Shown here: piece by piece, positions 7,560 through 14,503 of the stretch
Layout of the letters: each line of letters begins with the position of its first letter
How positions within the stretch are numbered: the first letter of the stretch is position 1
NCBI GenBank assembly: GCA_036260805.1
Contig: DATALZ010000044.1
Coordinates: forward strand, 1 to 32,459
Length of the DNA stretch: 32,459 bases
Direction: 5' to 3'
Source of the DNA: Thermocaproicibacter sp036260805
Lineage (GTDB): Bacteria; Bacillota; Clostridia; Oscillospirales; Acutalibacteraceae
Program-made: the position numbers and the translations under genes
The notes under the pieces: model-generated
What the model was told of the DNA's origin: nothing
Database searches by the model: none
The model's input: the letters and a program-made list of their open reading frames with translations, nothing else

Positions 7560-8581
7560 TTGAGATTCAAAATGTAAGCAAAACATTTCCAGGAAAATCC
7601 GGAAACGTGGAAGCACTGAAAAATGTCTCCATGAAAGTAAACGACGGAGATATTTTTGGTGTAATCGGCTTCAGCGGTGCGGGAAAATCAACTCTGATCC
7701 GCACGGTAAACCTTCTCGAAAAACCGGATTCCGGGAAAGTTATCATCAATGGAACGGACATAACCACGCTGCCGAAAAGTAAGCTGCGCGGGATTCGCAA
7801 AGACATCGGCATGGTATTCCAGCAGTTCAACCTGCTGAATTCCAAAACCGTCCGGCAGAATGTTGCGATTCCACTGATTCTGGAGAAAAAGCCGAAAGCA
7901 GAAATTGAAAAGCGTGTGGATGAGCTTTTAAAATTTGTAGAGCTTGAAGATAAAAAGGATACTTACGCCGAAAATCTTTCCGGCGGTCAGAAACAGCGTG
8001 TTGGCATTGCGAGGGCGCTTGCCACCAATCCGTCCATCCTGCTCTGCGACGAAGCTACAAGCGCGCTCGACCCAAAAACAACGGAATCCATTTTGGAACT
8101 GCTGCAAAAAATCAACCGGGAACTGGGCGTCACCATCCTGCTTATAACCCACCAGATGAATGTCATCAAGGAAATTTGCAGCCGGGTGGCTGTCATGGAA
8201 AACGGTGAGGTTGTGGAGCAGGGCGATGTACTCGATGTTTTCGGCAATCCCCAAAACGATATTACCAAGGATTTTGTGAAAACGGTAATCGACGATACCG
8301 TTCCCGAAAGCATCCGCGAGACGATTCGAAAGGACGACAGGCAGGGTGAAATTCTCCGCCTGAAATTTTCCGGAGAAAACGCGCAAGATTCCTTGCTTTC
8401 GCGCATCAATAAAAACTTTAATGTGGATACGACCATTCTGTTTGCCACGGTGAGCGAACTGCAGGGAACGGTTCTCAGTATTCTGGTAATCCGGCTTACC
8501 GGGCCGGAAGAGGAGATCGAAAAAGCGGAAAAACATATCCGGGAAACCGGTGTGGAAGTTAAGAAGGTGACATTAGAATAA
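7556..8581 (+). CDS. metN: Methionine-type ABC transporter ATP-binding protein MetN (copy 1)
   Basis: 341 residues. Walker A is GFSGAGKST (38-46), the signature is LSGGQKQRVGIARAL, Walker B is LLCDEATSALDP, and the H-loop is LLITHQMNV. The last ~80 residues form the NIL domain that in MetN proteins binds methionine and shuts transport when the internal pool is full. Its ATG overlaps the hydrolase stop (ATGA) and its TAA overlaps the metI start (TAATG), so the operon is tightly coupled. Copy 2 lies at 11841. The ligand may be methionine, cystine or an acylated or S-modified derivative. Confidence 0.92.
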   Translation: MIEIQNVSKTFPGKSGNVEALKNVSMKVNDGDIFGVIGFSGAGKSTLIRTVNLLEKPDSGKVIINGTDITTLPKSKLRGIRKDIGMVFQQFNLLNSKTVRQNVAIPLILEKKPKAEIEKRVDELLKFVELEDKKDTYAENLSGGQKQRVGIARALATNPSILLCDEATSALDPKTTESILELLQKINRELGVTILLITHQMNVIKEICSRVAVMENGEVVEQGDVLDVFGNPQNDITKDFVKTVIDDTVPESIRETIRKDDRQGEILRLKFSGENAQDSLLSRINKNFNVDTTILFATVSELQGTVLSILVIRLTGPEEEIEKAEKHIRETGVEVKKVTLE

Positions 8582-9259
8582 TGGAGAGTTTGCTTGAAAA
8601 TTATCTCGATATTTCCTCGGCAAAGCTTTTATTGGCTGCGGAACAGACTCTTTATATGCTTTTCTGGGCACTGCTCATTGGCGCGCTGATTGGCGTCCCA
8701 CTTGGTATCCTGCTGGTTTTGACGAGGAAAAACGGAGTTCTTGGGAATCAGGCGGCGTTTCGTCTCCTGAATTACCTGATCAATATTGTCCGCTCGGTTC
8801 CGTTTATCATTTTGCTGGTGTTTATTATGCCGCTGACAAAAGCAATCGTCAGCACGACCATTGGCACTCGGGCGGCACTGGTGCCTCTGGTGTTCTATAT
8901 CAGTCCGTATCTGGCAAGGCTGGTGGAAAGTTCACTTCTGGAAGTCGATTCAGGCATTATAGAAGCAGCCGAGGCTATGGGAGCTTCCACAGTTCAGATT
9001 ATCTGGCATTTTCTTCTTCCGGAAGCACTGCCATCGCTCATCCTTTCCCTGACGACAGGAACCATCGGTCTGCTCGGAGTAACCGCTATGGCTGGAGCAA
9101 TCGGCGCGGGGGGGCGTCGGCGACCTTGCCCTCACTTATGGATATGAGCGGTTCAATACGCCGCTGATGACCGCAACGGTAATAGTTCTGATTTTGTTTG
9201 TCCAGCTGATTCAGTCCCTTGGAAATCATTTTTCAAGAAAAGTCCGTACACACAATTAA
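8581..9259 (+). pseudogene. metI: Methionine-type ABC permease MetI (copy 1), single-base frameshift in a G7 run
   Basis: The frame from ATG 8581 encodes a MetI-type permease with five or so membrane spans and the ATPase-contact loop EAAEAMGASTVQIIWHFLLP. It runs into a G7 run at 9108-9114 and then goes out of frame. Removing one G restores the conserved end AGGVGDLALTYGYERFNTPL and a C-terminus of NHFSRKVRTHN, stop at 9257-9259, giving 225 residues, the normal MetI length. Both neighbours are intact and expected to need it, so the extra G may be a homopolymer sequencing error, or a phase-variable tract. Complete copy 2 is at 12844. Confidence 0.88.
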
Positions 9260-9276
9260 GAGGAGAGATAGTAATT

Positions 9277-10164
9277 ATGAAGAAGCAATTAGCAATTTTA
9301 AGTTTCATTGCGGCAGCGTCCATCGCTTTTACAGGGTGCTCTGCTCCGGGAGAAAACGTGGCAGCACAACAGTCCAGCGCAGCGGCTCAATCCGCGGCAG
9401 CCTCCAATCAGTCATCGGCTGTATCTTCCAGTAAAAAAGTTCTGAAATACGGAAAATCGCAGGGCCCTTATACAATCCTGTTTGAAGATGCTGTGAAACC
9501 GATTCTGGAAAAGGAAGGCTATCAGCTTCAGGCTGTTGAATTTTCCGACCTTCTTCAAAACGATACGGCACTCAATAATGGAGAAATTGATTTCAATGTG
9601 GAGCAGCACACTGCATACGCGGAGAATTTCAACAAATCACAGAAGGGAGATCTTACTCCCATAAGCCCAATTCCAACCGTACCGGCGGGTATTTATTCCA
9701 GCAAACACAAATCACTCAGTGAAATTAAGAAGGGTGCGGTAATAGCGGTTCCTAACGATGCATCGAATACCGCCAGAGCCTATGTGCTTCTTCAAAAAGC
9801 CGGTTGGATTAAATTTAAGCCCTCTGTTGACCCCTCAAAAGTAACGCAGAATGATATTGCTGAAAACAAATACAATCTGTCCTTTGTAGAAATGAAATCT
9901 CTGAATATTCCGCGCTCCATGGGAGATTTTGATTACGTAGCCATCACAGGCAGTGTTGTATACAACGCAAAAATTGATGCTTCCACGGCCCTTCTTCAGG
10001 AAGATATTCTGGATCATCTGATTTTGCAGGTTGTCGTCAAGGCGGAAAACAAAGACGCCAAATGGGCGAAAGATATTGTCGCCGCCTATCATTCGGATGA
10101 ATTCAAAGCGTATTTGAAAAAAAATAACAAAGGTCTCTGGTATGTTCCAAAAGAACTTCAGTAA
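9277..10164 (+). CDS. metQ: NlpA/MetQ-family substrate-binding lipoprotein (copy 1, divergent)
   Basis: 295 residues. A lipoprotein signal ends in the lipobox FTGC (Cys21), followed by a Ser/Ala/Gln linker to about residue 50. The NlpA fold is marked by LNNGEIDFNVEQHTAY, VIAVPNDASNTARAYVLLQ and MKSLNIPRSMGDFDYVAI. AGGAGAG sits 11 bases upstream of the ATG. Compared with copy 2 and canonical MetQ it lacks the usual final GAAxxxW motif, ending GLWYVPKELQ, and its pocket motif reads NVEQ instead of NAFQ. It may therefore bind a different ligand from copy 2. It closes operon 1; no terminator follows before the second leader unit. Confidence 0.9.
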   Translation: MKKQLAILSFIAAASIAFTGCSAPGENVAAQQSSAAAQSAAASNQSSAVSSSKKVLKYGKSQGPYTILFEDAVKPILEKEGYQLQAVEFSDLLQNDTALNNGEIDFNVEQHTAYAENFNKSQKGDLTPISPIPTVPAGIYSSKHKSLSEIKKGAVIAVPNDASNTARAYVLLQKAGWIKFKPSVDPSKVTQNDIAENKYNLSFVEMKSLNIPRSMGDFDYVAITGSVVYNAKIDASTALLQEDILDHLILQVVVKAENKDAKWAKDIVAAYHSDEFKAYLKKNNKGLWYVPKELQ

Positions 10165-10179
10165 ATTTACAATTGGCAG

Positions 10180-10208
10180 TTGACAAATAAAGCAGATAGG
10201 TATACTAT
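10180..10208 (+). promoter_or_regulatory. Promoter of leader-peptide unit 2
   Basis: TTGACA at 10180-10185, a 17-base spacer, and TACTAT at 10203-10208, with TATACT at 10201 as an overlapping -10. It begins 16 bases after metQ copy 1, so operon 2 has its own promoter and may also receive read-through. Confidence 0.75.
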
Positions 10209-10210
10209 AC

Positions 10211-10229
10211 TAATATAAAACATATATTA
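10211..10229. promoter_or_regulatory. Palindromic operator-like site of unit 2
   Basis: TAATATA and TATATTA flank the 5-base centre AAACA just downstream of the -10. Its centre is 17 bases from the start of the -10, against 15 bases for the dyad of unit 1, and CATATAT-AAA-ACTATA-TTA type flanks are shared. This suggests one regulator for both promoters, but the sites are AT-rich and chance similarity cannot be excluded by eye. Confidence 0.42.
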
Positions 10230-10258
10230 AAACTATATTATGGAAGGAGAAATCGGCT

Positions 10259-10375
10259 ATGAAAACGAATTCTTTCAACAGCTTCAGGATGGATTCCATG
10301 ATGTGTGCGATGTGCGGCACCATGTGCCTTATCATGCCAAAAATCAATCATGGCCGATGCTTCCTTTTGCTGTAA
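10259..10375 (+). CDS. Cys/Met-rich leader peptide 2 (38 aa)
   Basis: A tiny ORF with GGAAGGAG at 10242-10249, 9 bases before ATG 10259. Residues 11-26 are packed with Met and Cys (MDSMMCAMCGTMCLIM), and the end is MPK, four residues, RCFLLL, stop. Eight of the last 13 residues match leader peptide 1 at 6207, although the middle differs in length. There is no signal peptide. The ORF is followed after 28 bases by a terminator matching that of unit 1, then by the CapA-metNIQ-hydrolase operon. Its four Cys and eight Met codons fit sensing of cysteine or methionine supply by ribosome stalling; conservation of the C-terminus hints that the nascent peptide or its RNA also matters. Family not recognised. 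Confidence 0.7.
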   Translation: MKTNSFNSFRMDSMMCAMCGTMCLIMPKINHGRCFLLL

Positions 10376-10403
10376 CCTGTGTTTCTGCAAAAATACGAAA
10401 GGA

Positions 10404-10436
10404 AAGCCGACAGGCCAAAAGTCTGCCGGCTTTTTT
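10404..10436 (+). terminator. Attenuator-type intrinsic terminator of unit 2
   Basis: AAGCCGACAG (10404-10413) pairs with CTGCCGGCTT (10423-10432), a 10-bp stem with one A-C mismatch, followed by T6. The stem and mismatch match the unit 1 terminator. CCTGT at 10376-10380, right after the leader stop codon, can pair with ACAGG at 10410-10414; TTCCTTT (10361-10367) can pair with AAAGGAA (10398-10404). Either would compete with terminator formation. Confidence 0.78.
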
Positions 10437-10494
10437 ATCTCTATTGGGGAAGCAAAGGGCTGACGCAAAAAATGCGAATGAGGAGATGGCGTAA

Positions 10495-11844
10495 ATGCCA
10501 GGGTGGAATCCGGAACGATTGAGACTCCGAATTAAGGCACTTCTCGCCGGGGATCGGTATCGTTATTCCCAGCCGGTGGAAGGCAACTTTAATTGCCTTG
10601 CTGCGGGGGAGTTTGATTGGTGGAAGTTCAAATATTACATCCGCCAGATTGAAAAAGCAGAAAAGGGGAAAGAAATTGAACACTTTTTCCGGCAGCAGGA
10701 ATTGTCGTTTCTGCCGGACGGTTTTCAGAAAGAAAGCGAATTTGTTCTGACAGCGGGCGGTGATCTTCTTCCGGGAAGCGAAATTACACCGCAGACTACG
10801 GAACATCTTTGGGATGATATTCAGAAATTCTATTTCAATGCGGACACGGTTTATGCAAATCTGGAAACTCCGTTTGCAATCTCTCAGCAGGTGGGGAACG
10901 CACCCAAAAGCGGTATTAAAGATGCACCTACTTTAAACGGAACAGCAGAGATGTTTCGGCGGTTTGTGAATGGCGGAAAAGGGATCACCTTTTTTTCAAC
11001 GGCAAATAACCATTGCCTCGACGCTGGGGAATCTGGGTTAATCGAAACACTGAATTTTCTGGATGCGCAGGGTTACCCCCACGTGGGTACGGCGAGGACG
11101 AAGGATGAAAGAGACGAAATCCCGATAATCGAGAAGAACGGGATTAAGATCGCGTTCGTATCCTATACCTTTTCCCTAAACGGCAAAACAATTCCGGACG
11201 GCAAAGACTACCTGACGAACTACATAAGGCTGAACAAACCGGATTCCGATATTTCTCTGATTCGGCAGCACGTTCTTACCGCAAGACACAAGGGAGCCGA
11301 TATCGTCATTGCGTGTCTCCACTGGAGCCTGGAATTTGAGTCGTACCCGGTTTCAAACGTAATCCATATGGGGCACAGGGTATTGAAAGAAACAGGCGCG
11401 GATGTGATCCTGGGGAACCACGCTCATGTGATTCAGCCGCTGGAAAAATATCATTTTACCGACCCGGTATCCGGCGAAGAAAAAGACGGCTTAATCGCCT
11501 ACTCGCTCGGGAATCTGGTTTCGGATTTCAACACGAAGAACTGCCGTACCAGCATCCTCCTGAAAATTGTTTTTGCCAAAGGAACAATGAACGGCAAGAA
11601 AGCAACTGTTATCGAAAGTCTGAAGATTTATCCAATCTATACCCTGAAAAAGTATGAATCCGGAGTCTGCAAGGATTTCCGTCTTCTTGACTTTTTTAAA
11701 TTAACAGCGGAACTGAGAGAAGGAACAAACCGGTTCGGATTCAGCGGTAAAGAACAAAAAGAGATTTACCGCCTTGAGCGTTTATTCTATCAGCTTCTTC
11801 CGGAAAAGAGCGGCAATCTATTGGAAAGGGTGGCTCCAAAGTGA
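10495..11844 (+). CDS. CapA/PgsA-family metallophosphoesterase-like protein in a MetNIQ operon
   Basis: 449 residues with the PGA_cap (CapA) domain: TAGGDLLPG (Asp90), YANLETPFA (122-124), STANNHCLDAGESGL (Asn172, His173, Asp176), ACLHWSLEFE and GNHAHVIQPLEKY, which are the metal-site motifs of a calcineurin-like fold. The first ~80 residues are not part of that domain and contain no signal peptide or membrane anchor, unlike the capsule CapA, so the protein is probably cytoplasmic. GAGGAG lies 10 bases before the ATG. It overlaps metN copy 2 by 4 bases (GTGA), so it is translated with the transporter. No capB/capC-like genes are present, hence poly-glutamate capsule synthesis is unlikely; a role in processing a gamma-glutamyl or other amide-linked import substrate is speculative. 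Confidence 0.82.
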   Translation: MPGWNPERLRLRIKALLAGDRYRYSQPVEGNFNCLAAGEFDWWKFKYYIRQIEKAEKGKEIEHFFRQQELSFLPDGFQKESEFVLTAGGDLLPGSEITPQTTEHLWDDIQKFYFNADTVYANLETPFAISQQVGNAPKSGIKDAPTLNGTAEMFRRFVNGGKGITFFSTANNHCLDAGESGLIETLNFLDAQGYPHVGTARTKDERDEIPIIEKNGIKIAFVSYTFSLNGKTIPDGKDYLTNYIRLNKPDSDISLIRQHVLTARHKGADIVIACLHWSLEFESYPVSNVIHMGHRVLKETGADVILGNHAHVIQPLEKYHFTDPVSGEEKDGLIAYSLGNLVSDFNTKNCRTSILLKIVFAKGTMNGKKATVIESLKIYPIYTLKKYESGVCKDFRLLDFFKLTAELREGTNRFGFSGKEQKEIYRLERLFYQLLPEKSGNLLERVAPK

Positions 11845-12854
11845 TCAGCCTGAAAAATATTAATAAAACATTCCACACAAAAGACAAAGAAGTAAAGGCA
11901 CTGCAGAACATCAACCTTGAGATTGATCAGGGCGACATTTTTGGAGTGATCGGTTACAGCGGTGCCGGAAAGAGCACGCTGATCCGCATTATCAATCTGC
12001 TGGAAAAACCGGATTCCGGCACGGTGACGGTCAACAATGTGAACCTGCTGGATGTTTCAGACCGCCGGCTGCGTGAAATCCGCAGCAATATCGGGATGAT
12101 CTTTCAGCAATTCAACCTGATGAACAGCATCAACGTTTACAACAACATTGCGGCGCCGCTGAAAAACAGGAAAGTCCCCAAGGCAAAAATCAACGAGAAG
12201 GTGGATGAATTGCTAAATCTCGTCGGCCTGACGGACAAAAAGAATGCCTACCCCAACCAGCTCAGCGGCGGACAGAAACAGCGCGTCGCCATCGCCAGAG
12301 CTTTGAGCAGTAACCCGCAGATCCTTCTGTGTGACGAGGCAACCTCGGCTCTCGACCCGAATACCACGCAGTCTATTTTGCAGCTCCTGCGGGAAATTCA
12401 TGACAAACTCGGCCTTACAATTGTAATTATTACGCACCAGATGGAAGTTGTAAAAAGCATCTGCAATAAAGCGGCTATTATGGAGAACGGCAAAATTGTG
12501 GAGCAGGGCGACATTGTGGATATCTTTACGAATCCGCAGAGCCGAATCGGAAAAGAATTTGTCTCGCATTCCATAGGAAGCGAATCCATAGAAAAAAATC
12601 TAAGCCAGTTCAAAGGCACAATTTACAAATTGAGCTTTTTCGGAACGGTCACCCATGAACCCATCCTTTCCTACCTGGCGACACAGTACCATGTAACGGT
12701 CAATATCCTTTTTGGCAATATTGAAACTCTGCATAACACGGTGGTTGGAAGCCTGCTTGTGGAATTTCTCGGGAAAGATGAGGATATTCAGGCGGCAATT
12801 GATTATTACAAATCCTTAAATACAAAAGTGGAGGTGTTCCGAGATGCTCAGTAA
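11841..12854 (+). CDS. metN: Methionine-type ABC transporter ATP-binding protein MetN (copy 2)
   Basis: 337 residues with Walker A GYSGAGKST, signature LSGGQKQRVAIARAL, Walker B LLCDEATSALDP and H-loop VIITHQMEV, plus a C-terminal NIL regulatory domain from about residue 265. The start is GTG at 11841, overlapping the CapA stop. Its end overlaps metI copy 2 by 11 bases. It is a clear paralogue of copy 1 at 7556, with very similar ATPase cores and more different NIL domains. Confidence 0.93.
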   Translation: MISLKNINKTFHTKDKEVKALQNINLEIDQGDIFGVIGYSGAGKSTLIRIINLLEKPDSGTVTVNNVNLLDVSDRRLREIRSNIGMIFQQFNLMNSINVYNNIAAPLKNRKVPKAKINEKVDELLNLVGLTDKKNAYPNQLSGGQKQRVAIARALSSNPQILLCDEATSALDPNTTQSILQLLREIHDKLGLTIVIITHQMEVVKSICNKAAIMENGKIVEQGDIVDIFTNPQSRIGKEFVSHSIGSESIEKNLSQFKGTIYKLSFFGTVTHEPILSYLATQYHVTVNILFGNIETLHNTVVGSLLVEFLGKDEDIQAAIDYYKSLNTKVEVFRDAQ

Positions 12855-13515
12855 CCTGATGCCGAACGTAATCGAATTTTTTCCGGATATGATAAAGGCG
12901 CTGCAGGAAACGCTCATCATGGTGTTTGTCTCCGGGTTGTTTTCCGCAGTCATCGGAATCCCGATTGGTGTTGCGCTGACTGTTACGTCGGAAGGTCATA
13001 TTCTGGCCAACAAAGTTTTTTACTCGGTTCTTTCCAAAATCATCAACACACTGCGTTCCCTGCCGTTTGTTATTTTAATTGCGGCAATTCCGGGTTTTAC
13101 CCGGCTGATTGTGGGAACCACCATCGGTGTAAAAGGCGCGATTGTCCCGCTCGTAATCGCGTGCGTACCGTTCATCGCGCGGCAGATTGAAATTGCGCTG
13201 GTAAAGGTGGATATGGGCGTCATTGAAGCGTACCAGTCCATGGGATTTTCACCGATGAAAATCATCTTTAAAGTGATTCTTGTGGAAGGCCGAAAAGATA
13301 TTGTTCTTGCCATCACCATTTCGCTTATCAGCCTCATTGGTTTTTCCGCAATCACAGGTACGGTCGGCGGCGGCGGGCTTGGTGATTTTGCAATCCGTTA
13401 CGGGTACCAGTATTTCAAGACCGATATCATGGTAGTTACCATCATTATCATTGTCGCCATTGTTTACCTGATTCAGGGTATCGGCGATTTCATTTATCGT
13501 AAGCTCAGCCATTAA
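12844..13515 (+). CDS. metI: Methionine-type ABC transporter permease MetI (copy 2)
   Basis: 223 residues, intact. Five or more membrane spans; the EAA loop reads EAYQSMGFSPMKIIFKVILVE, and the conserved GTVGGGGLGDFAIRYGYQYF near residue 175 is exactly the region where copy 1 is frameshifted. GGAGG precedes ATG 12844 inside the end of metN. It forms the membrane channel with MetN copy 2 and MetQ copy 2. Confidence 0.93.
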   Translation: MLSNLMPNVIEFFPDMIKALQETLIMVFVSGLFSAVIGIPIGVALTVTSEGHILANKVFYSVLSKIINTLRSLPFVILIAAIPGFTRLIVGTTIGVKGAIVPLVIACVPFIARQIEIALVKVDMGVIEAYQSMGFSPMKIIFKVILVEGRKDIVLAITISLISLIGFSAITGTVGGGGLGDFAIRYGYQYFKTDIMVVTIIIIVAIVYLIQGIGDFIYRKLSH

Positions 13516-13545
13516 AATAATAACATTATAAAGGAGAAAAATTTT

Positions 13546-14439
13546 ATGAAAAAGTTAGTATCACTCTTCCTCGCAGCTGCTCTGGCGGTAAGCGCCACAG
13601 CATGCGCATCCTCAAATTCAGCTTCTTCTGCTGCGCAAAGTGCCGGTTCCGCAGCCGGTTCCTCTGCTGGTTCCGCAGCAGCATCCTCAGCCGCCGGTGA
13701 TTTTTCACAGCCCGTCACCCTTAAAGTAGGCGTAAACGGCACCGACTTCCGTCTTTGGGATAGTCTGAACAAGCGGCTCAAACAGTACAACATCACTCTG
13801 GAACCCGTCAGCTTTGCCGATTACATTAAACCGAACCAGGCGCTGGCCGATAAGGAAATTGACCTGAATGCATTCCAGACGGAAATCTACTTTAAAACAT
13901 TTATCAAACAGCACAATTTGAATCTGGTATCGCTTGGTTATACGTTCATTGCACCGATGGGCATTTATTCTCAGAAAATCAAAGATCTTTCCAAAACTCC
14001 GGCCAACGCAAAAGTTGCAATCCCGAACGATGCGACGAACGGCGGCAGAGCTCTGATCCTGCTTCAGTCAGCAGGCCTTATCAAGCTTGATGGCAAAGAC
14101 AATGTGACCCCGACTACAAAGAATATTGCAAGCAACCCGAAAAATCTGCAGTTTGTTTCAATGGAATCCGTTCAGATTCCGCGCTCCCTCGGCGATGTCG
14201 ATCTGGCTGCTATTAATACCGGTGCTGCAACCGATGCAGGCCTGAATCCGGCGAAAGACGCAATTGTCCGTGAAAGTTCCAAGGGTGAAACCGCGAAGAA
14301 CTACTTTAATATCATTGCAGTTCGTCCAGAAGACAAAGACAAACCTGCGTTCAAAAAGCTGATTGAAGTTTACCAGACAGACGAAACCAAAAAAATCATT
14401 GACGAAATCTACAAAGGCGCCGCCATTGCTGTGTGGTAA
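13546..14439 (+). CDS. metQ: MetQ-family substrate-binding lipoprotein (copy 2)
   Basis: 297 residues. Lipoprotein signal with ATAC lipobox (Cys20), then a Ser/Ala/Gly linker to about residue 50 that acts as a flexible tether. The mature part shows classic MetQ motifs: EIDLNAFQTEIYF, KVAIPNDATNGGRALILLQ, MESVQIPRSLGDVDLAAINT and the end IYKGAAIAVW. AAGGAG lies 9 bases before the ATG. This copy looks like a canonical methionine-type binder, in contrast to the divergent copy 1. Confidence 0.93.
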   Translation: MKKLVSLFLAAALAVSATACASSNSASSAAQSAGSAAGSSAGSAAASSAAGDFSQPVTLKVGVNGTDFRLWDSLNKRLKQYNITLEPVSFADYIKPNQALADKEIDLNAFQTEIYFKTFIKQHNLNLVSLGYTFIAPMGIYSQKIKDLSKTPANAKVAIPNDATNGGRALILLQSAGLIKLDGKDNVTPTTKNIASNPKNLQFVSMESVQIPRSLGDVDLAAINTGAATDAGLNPAKDAIVRESSKGETAKNYFNIIAVRPEDKDKPAFKKLIEVYQTDETKKIIDEIYKGAAIAVW

Positions 14440-14503
14440 GAAACCTTTTAAAGAAATGCTGAGCTTTCCCGTATTCATAAAATAAAACGGAGGCGGAATC
14501 ATC

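Noticed and set aside
10165..10436. A T-box or SAM riboswitch upstream of the MetNIQ operons
   Set aside because: No T-box TGGNACC-type sequence or SAM riboswitch core was seen in either leader; the peptide ORF accounts for the space.
10240..10494. An 84-codon + strand ORF across leader unit 2
   Set aside because: It begins inside the ribosome site of the leader ORF and reads through the terminator hairpin; the 38-codon frame has the proper ribosome site and a conserved C-terminus.
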